Source of the DNA: Marchantia polymorpha subsp. ruderalis
Lineage: Eukaryota > Streptophyta > Marchantiopsida > Marchantiales > Marchantiaceae
Reading direction: 5' to 3'
DNA length: 64,000 bases
NCBI GenBank assembly: GCA_037833965.1
Contig: AP031358.1
Coordinates: 10,548,001-10,612,000 of the forward strand
The translations under genes were made by a program, and so were the position numbers. Below the pieces are notes generated by a model. That model had not been told where the DNA came from and searched no databases. It saw only the letters and a list, made by a program, of their open reading frames with translations. Shown piece after piece: positions 62,979 through 64,000 of the stretch (within the stretch, counting starts at the first letter, position 1; every line of letters starts with the position of its first letter).

Positions 62979-63716
62979 CTAGGTTGATGATTGTCTCCTC
63001 CTCTTGGTGATAATAGCTTGACTATCACGTAGATAAGCTACAAAACCTGCATCTTGAGCTTCTTTGACTTTTGCAAGCTCCTTCCTCCTTGCTTCAACTT
63101 GAAGAGGTGTAAGATCTGGATCTAACCAAATCCTCCGTCCCTTGAGAATGGCCTTGTTAGCTAAAGCCATATCACGTTGAGCTTGATCTACAAACTTAAC
63201 AATAATGGCACGAGGTTGTGTGCCTTTGTTGCCAATACGATAAGCATGAGCCAAATCCGGATTAGGAACATCAAGTGTTTCAGTCAAAAACTTGGTGACC
63301 ACACTCTTCACCTCTTCCTTCTCAGATTCAGGTAGACCCGAAATCATCACATTCTTCATACGAGCAAATTGATTAGCCTTTTCAATCTCTTGCTCTTGAC
63401 AGAAAGAGATATGAGCAGACTTGGTAGCTTCAGCATAGGACTTCATTTTCACCTCAAGAGTTTCAACCACTTCATGCAAAGCAGGAGTAGTAACAGTAGA
63501 AGCTTGAGAACCAACCTTGTCTTGAATGTCCTCAACAGATCCAGAGATTTGGAGCATGATCTTCTCAAAACTTTTGTGAGAAATCTTCAACTCCCTGATT
63601 TCATTCTTTGCAGCAGCCAAGGCAACATTTTGTGCCTTGAATTCTTGGCGTAGCACTTTCAATTCCTCCAAAACCGTTTGCACAAGATTGAGAAATTTGT
63701 TTTCAGAATCCATCAT
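62979..63716 (-). CDS. LINE-C ORF1 RNA-binding protein (copy C5)
   Basis: 245 codons from ATG 63716 (MMDSENKFLNLVQTVLEELK) to TAG 62981-62979. Coiled-coil heptads at ~8-65, RRM-like domain from KNVMISGLPE (R to M at a position that is Arg in every other copy), and intact CTD. The in-frame extension up to 63869 is 5' UTR. The TAG CAA TCC junction to ORF2 is present. The frame is intact, but R to M in the first RRM strand may weaken RNA binding; that is inference. Confidence 0.9.
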   Translation of the reverse strand: MMDSENKFLNLVQTVLEELKVLRQEFKAQNVALAAAKNEIRELKISHKSFEKIMLQISGSVEDIQDKVGSQASTVTTPALHEVVETLEVKMKSYAEATKSAHISFCQEQEIEKANQFARMKNVMISGLPESEKEEVKSVVTKFLTETLDVPNPDLAHAYRIGNKGTQPRAIIVKFVDQAQRDMALANKAILKGRRIWLDPDLTPLQVEARRKELAKVKEAQDAGFVAYLRDSQAIITKRRRQSST

Positions 63717-64000
63717 GAACCCAACTTTGCAAGATGTTACACAAGTTGAAAGTTTCGAAATGAAAACTTCTTGACAGCAGCTCCGTTGGGGCTGAAAATT
63801 TGCAGGTATGTGCGTCCGGCCGTAGTGAACAAGCCCACCAAATTTCAGCTCCTGTTGACACTCCAACAAGAAGATATGGCCCCCGCAAGATTCATGCTCA
63901 AATCCCTAAACTCAAAGTTTCGAAATGACAACTTCTTGACAGCAGCTCCGTTGGGGCTGAAAATTTGCACGTATGTGCATCCGGCCGTCTTGAACAAGCC
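63717..64000 (-). repeat. LINE-C 5' UTR monomers (copy C5), cut by window edge
   Basis: Leader (minus strand CTTGTGTAACATCTTGC) followed by ~1.6 monomers of the ~165-bp C type, with AATTTTCAGCCCCAACGG and GGAGCTGAAATTTGG boxes, continuing past the right edge. Confidence 0.83.

Larger units (their letters stand above)
43948..64000 (-). mobile_element. LINE-C copy C5, hosts B5 and B6
   Basis: Minus-strand pieces 43948-44850, 52722-53662 and 61923-64000. They rejoin into ORF2 (lacking its C-terminal end), ORF1 and a 5' UTR that runs off the right edge. B6 is flanked by TCCA (53659-53662 and 61923-61926). B5 left no clear duplication (AGAGTGG/GAGAGAG). The 3' end with its tail is missing at 43948. 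Confidence 0.85.

Noticed and set aside
1-64000. LTR retrotransposons, DNA transposons, tRNA or rRNA genes, host protein genes, prokaryotic operons
   Set aside because: I looked for long terminal repeats, integrase or transposase motifs, tRNA-like cloverleafs and non-LINE frames, and saw none. All long frames match LINE ORF1 or ORF2 or are their shadows.

Overview
The whole 64 kb is retrotransposon. I find no host protein gene. The window is a nest of non-LTR retrotransposons (LINEs) inserted into one another, about 24 copies or pieces plus four very small insertions, together with one retrotransposed copy of the spliceosomal U6 snRNA. The U6 copy matches, as I remember it, the land-plant U6 sequence over its whole 99 nt, so the source is probably a plant nuclear genome. 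I cannot tell which lineage. Many copies are near-identical and several keep long open frames, so the cluster is young.

Three related families are present; the names are mine. Each has a tandem-monomer 5' UTR, ORF1 (245-251 codons: N-terminal coiled coil, then an L1-ORF1p-like RRM and C-terminal domain), ORF2 (about 1063-1070 codons: APE-type endonuclease, reverse transcriptase with YADD, C-terminal C-x2-C-x9-H-x4-C zinc motif), a short 3' UTR and a tail of a few TTTACCA heptamers instead of poly(A). Family A: ORF1 begins MASQDDIF, 181-bp monomers of two kinds (proximal and distal). Family B: ORF1 begins MASQDNFI, 348-bp monomers that are themselves dimers, and its own 3' UTR. Family C: ORF1 begins MMDSENK, ~165-bp monomers, 3' UTR almost the same as A. 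In all three, ORF2 is in the same frame as ORF1 and separated from it only by one UAG followed by CAA, with no other stop. In family A the ORF2 start region has no ATG. Stop-codon readthrough is the simplest reading.

Layout: 1-2947 A1(-), 5' half. 2952-3760 plus 19967-20123 A2(+), split by C1(-) (3761-6693, 11976-12001, 18954-19966). C1 was split by the full-length A3(-) (6694-11975) and by the full-length B1(+) (12002-18953), which carries A4(+) (13754-15703). 20124-21786 is a scrambled block of C, A and B pieces. B2(-) (21787-22126, 27425-27597, 27889-28863) carries the full-length C2(+) (22127 on) fused to an A piece (A5, to 27424), and a 0.3-kb insertion (27598-27895) made of a LINE-B 3' end and U6. 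B3(+) (28872-29230, 41552-41604) carries C3(+) (29231-41551), which carries A6(+) (30970-36142, with two micro-insertions) and B4(-) (38722-41229, with a 30-bp tail-only insertion and A7). C4(-) covers 41603-43943. C5(-) (43948-44850, 52722-53662, 61923-64000) carries B5(-) (itself holding C6(-) and the most complete copy, C8(+), 47014-51253) and B6(+) (53663-61922, holding C9(+)).

Target-site duplications, where the nesting lets me read them, are 0-6 bp. The most notable points are the conserved UAG junction, the monomeric 5' UTRs that share a core across families, tail-only insertions as short as 30 bp, and the twin-primed U6 capture.
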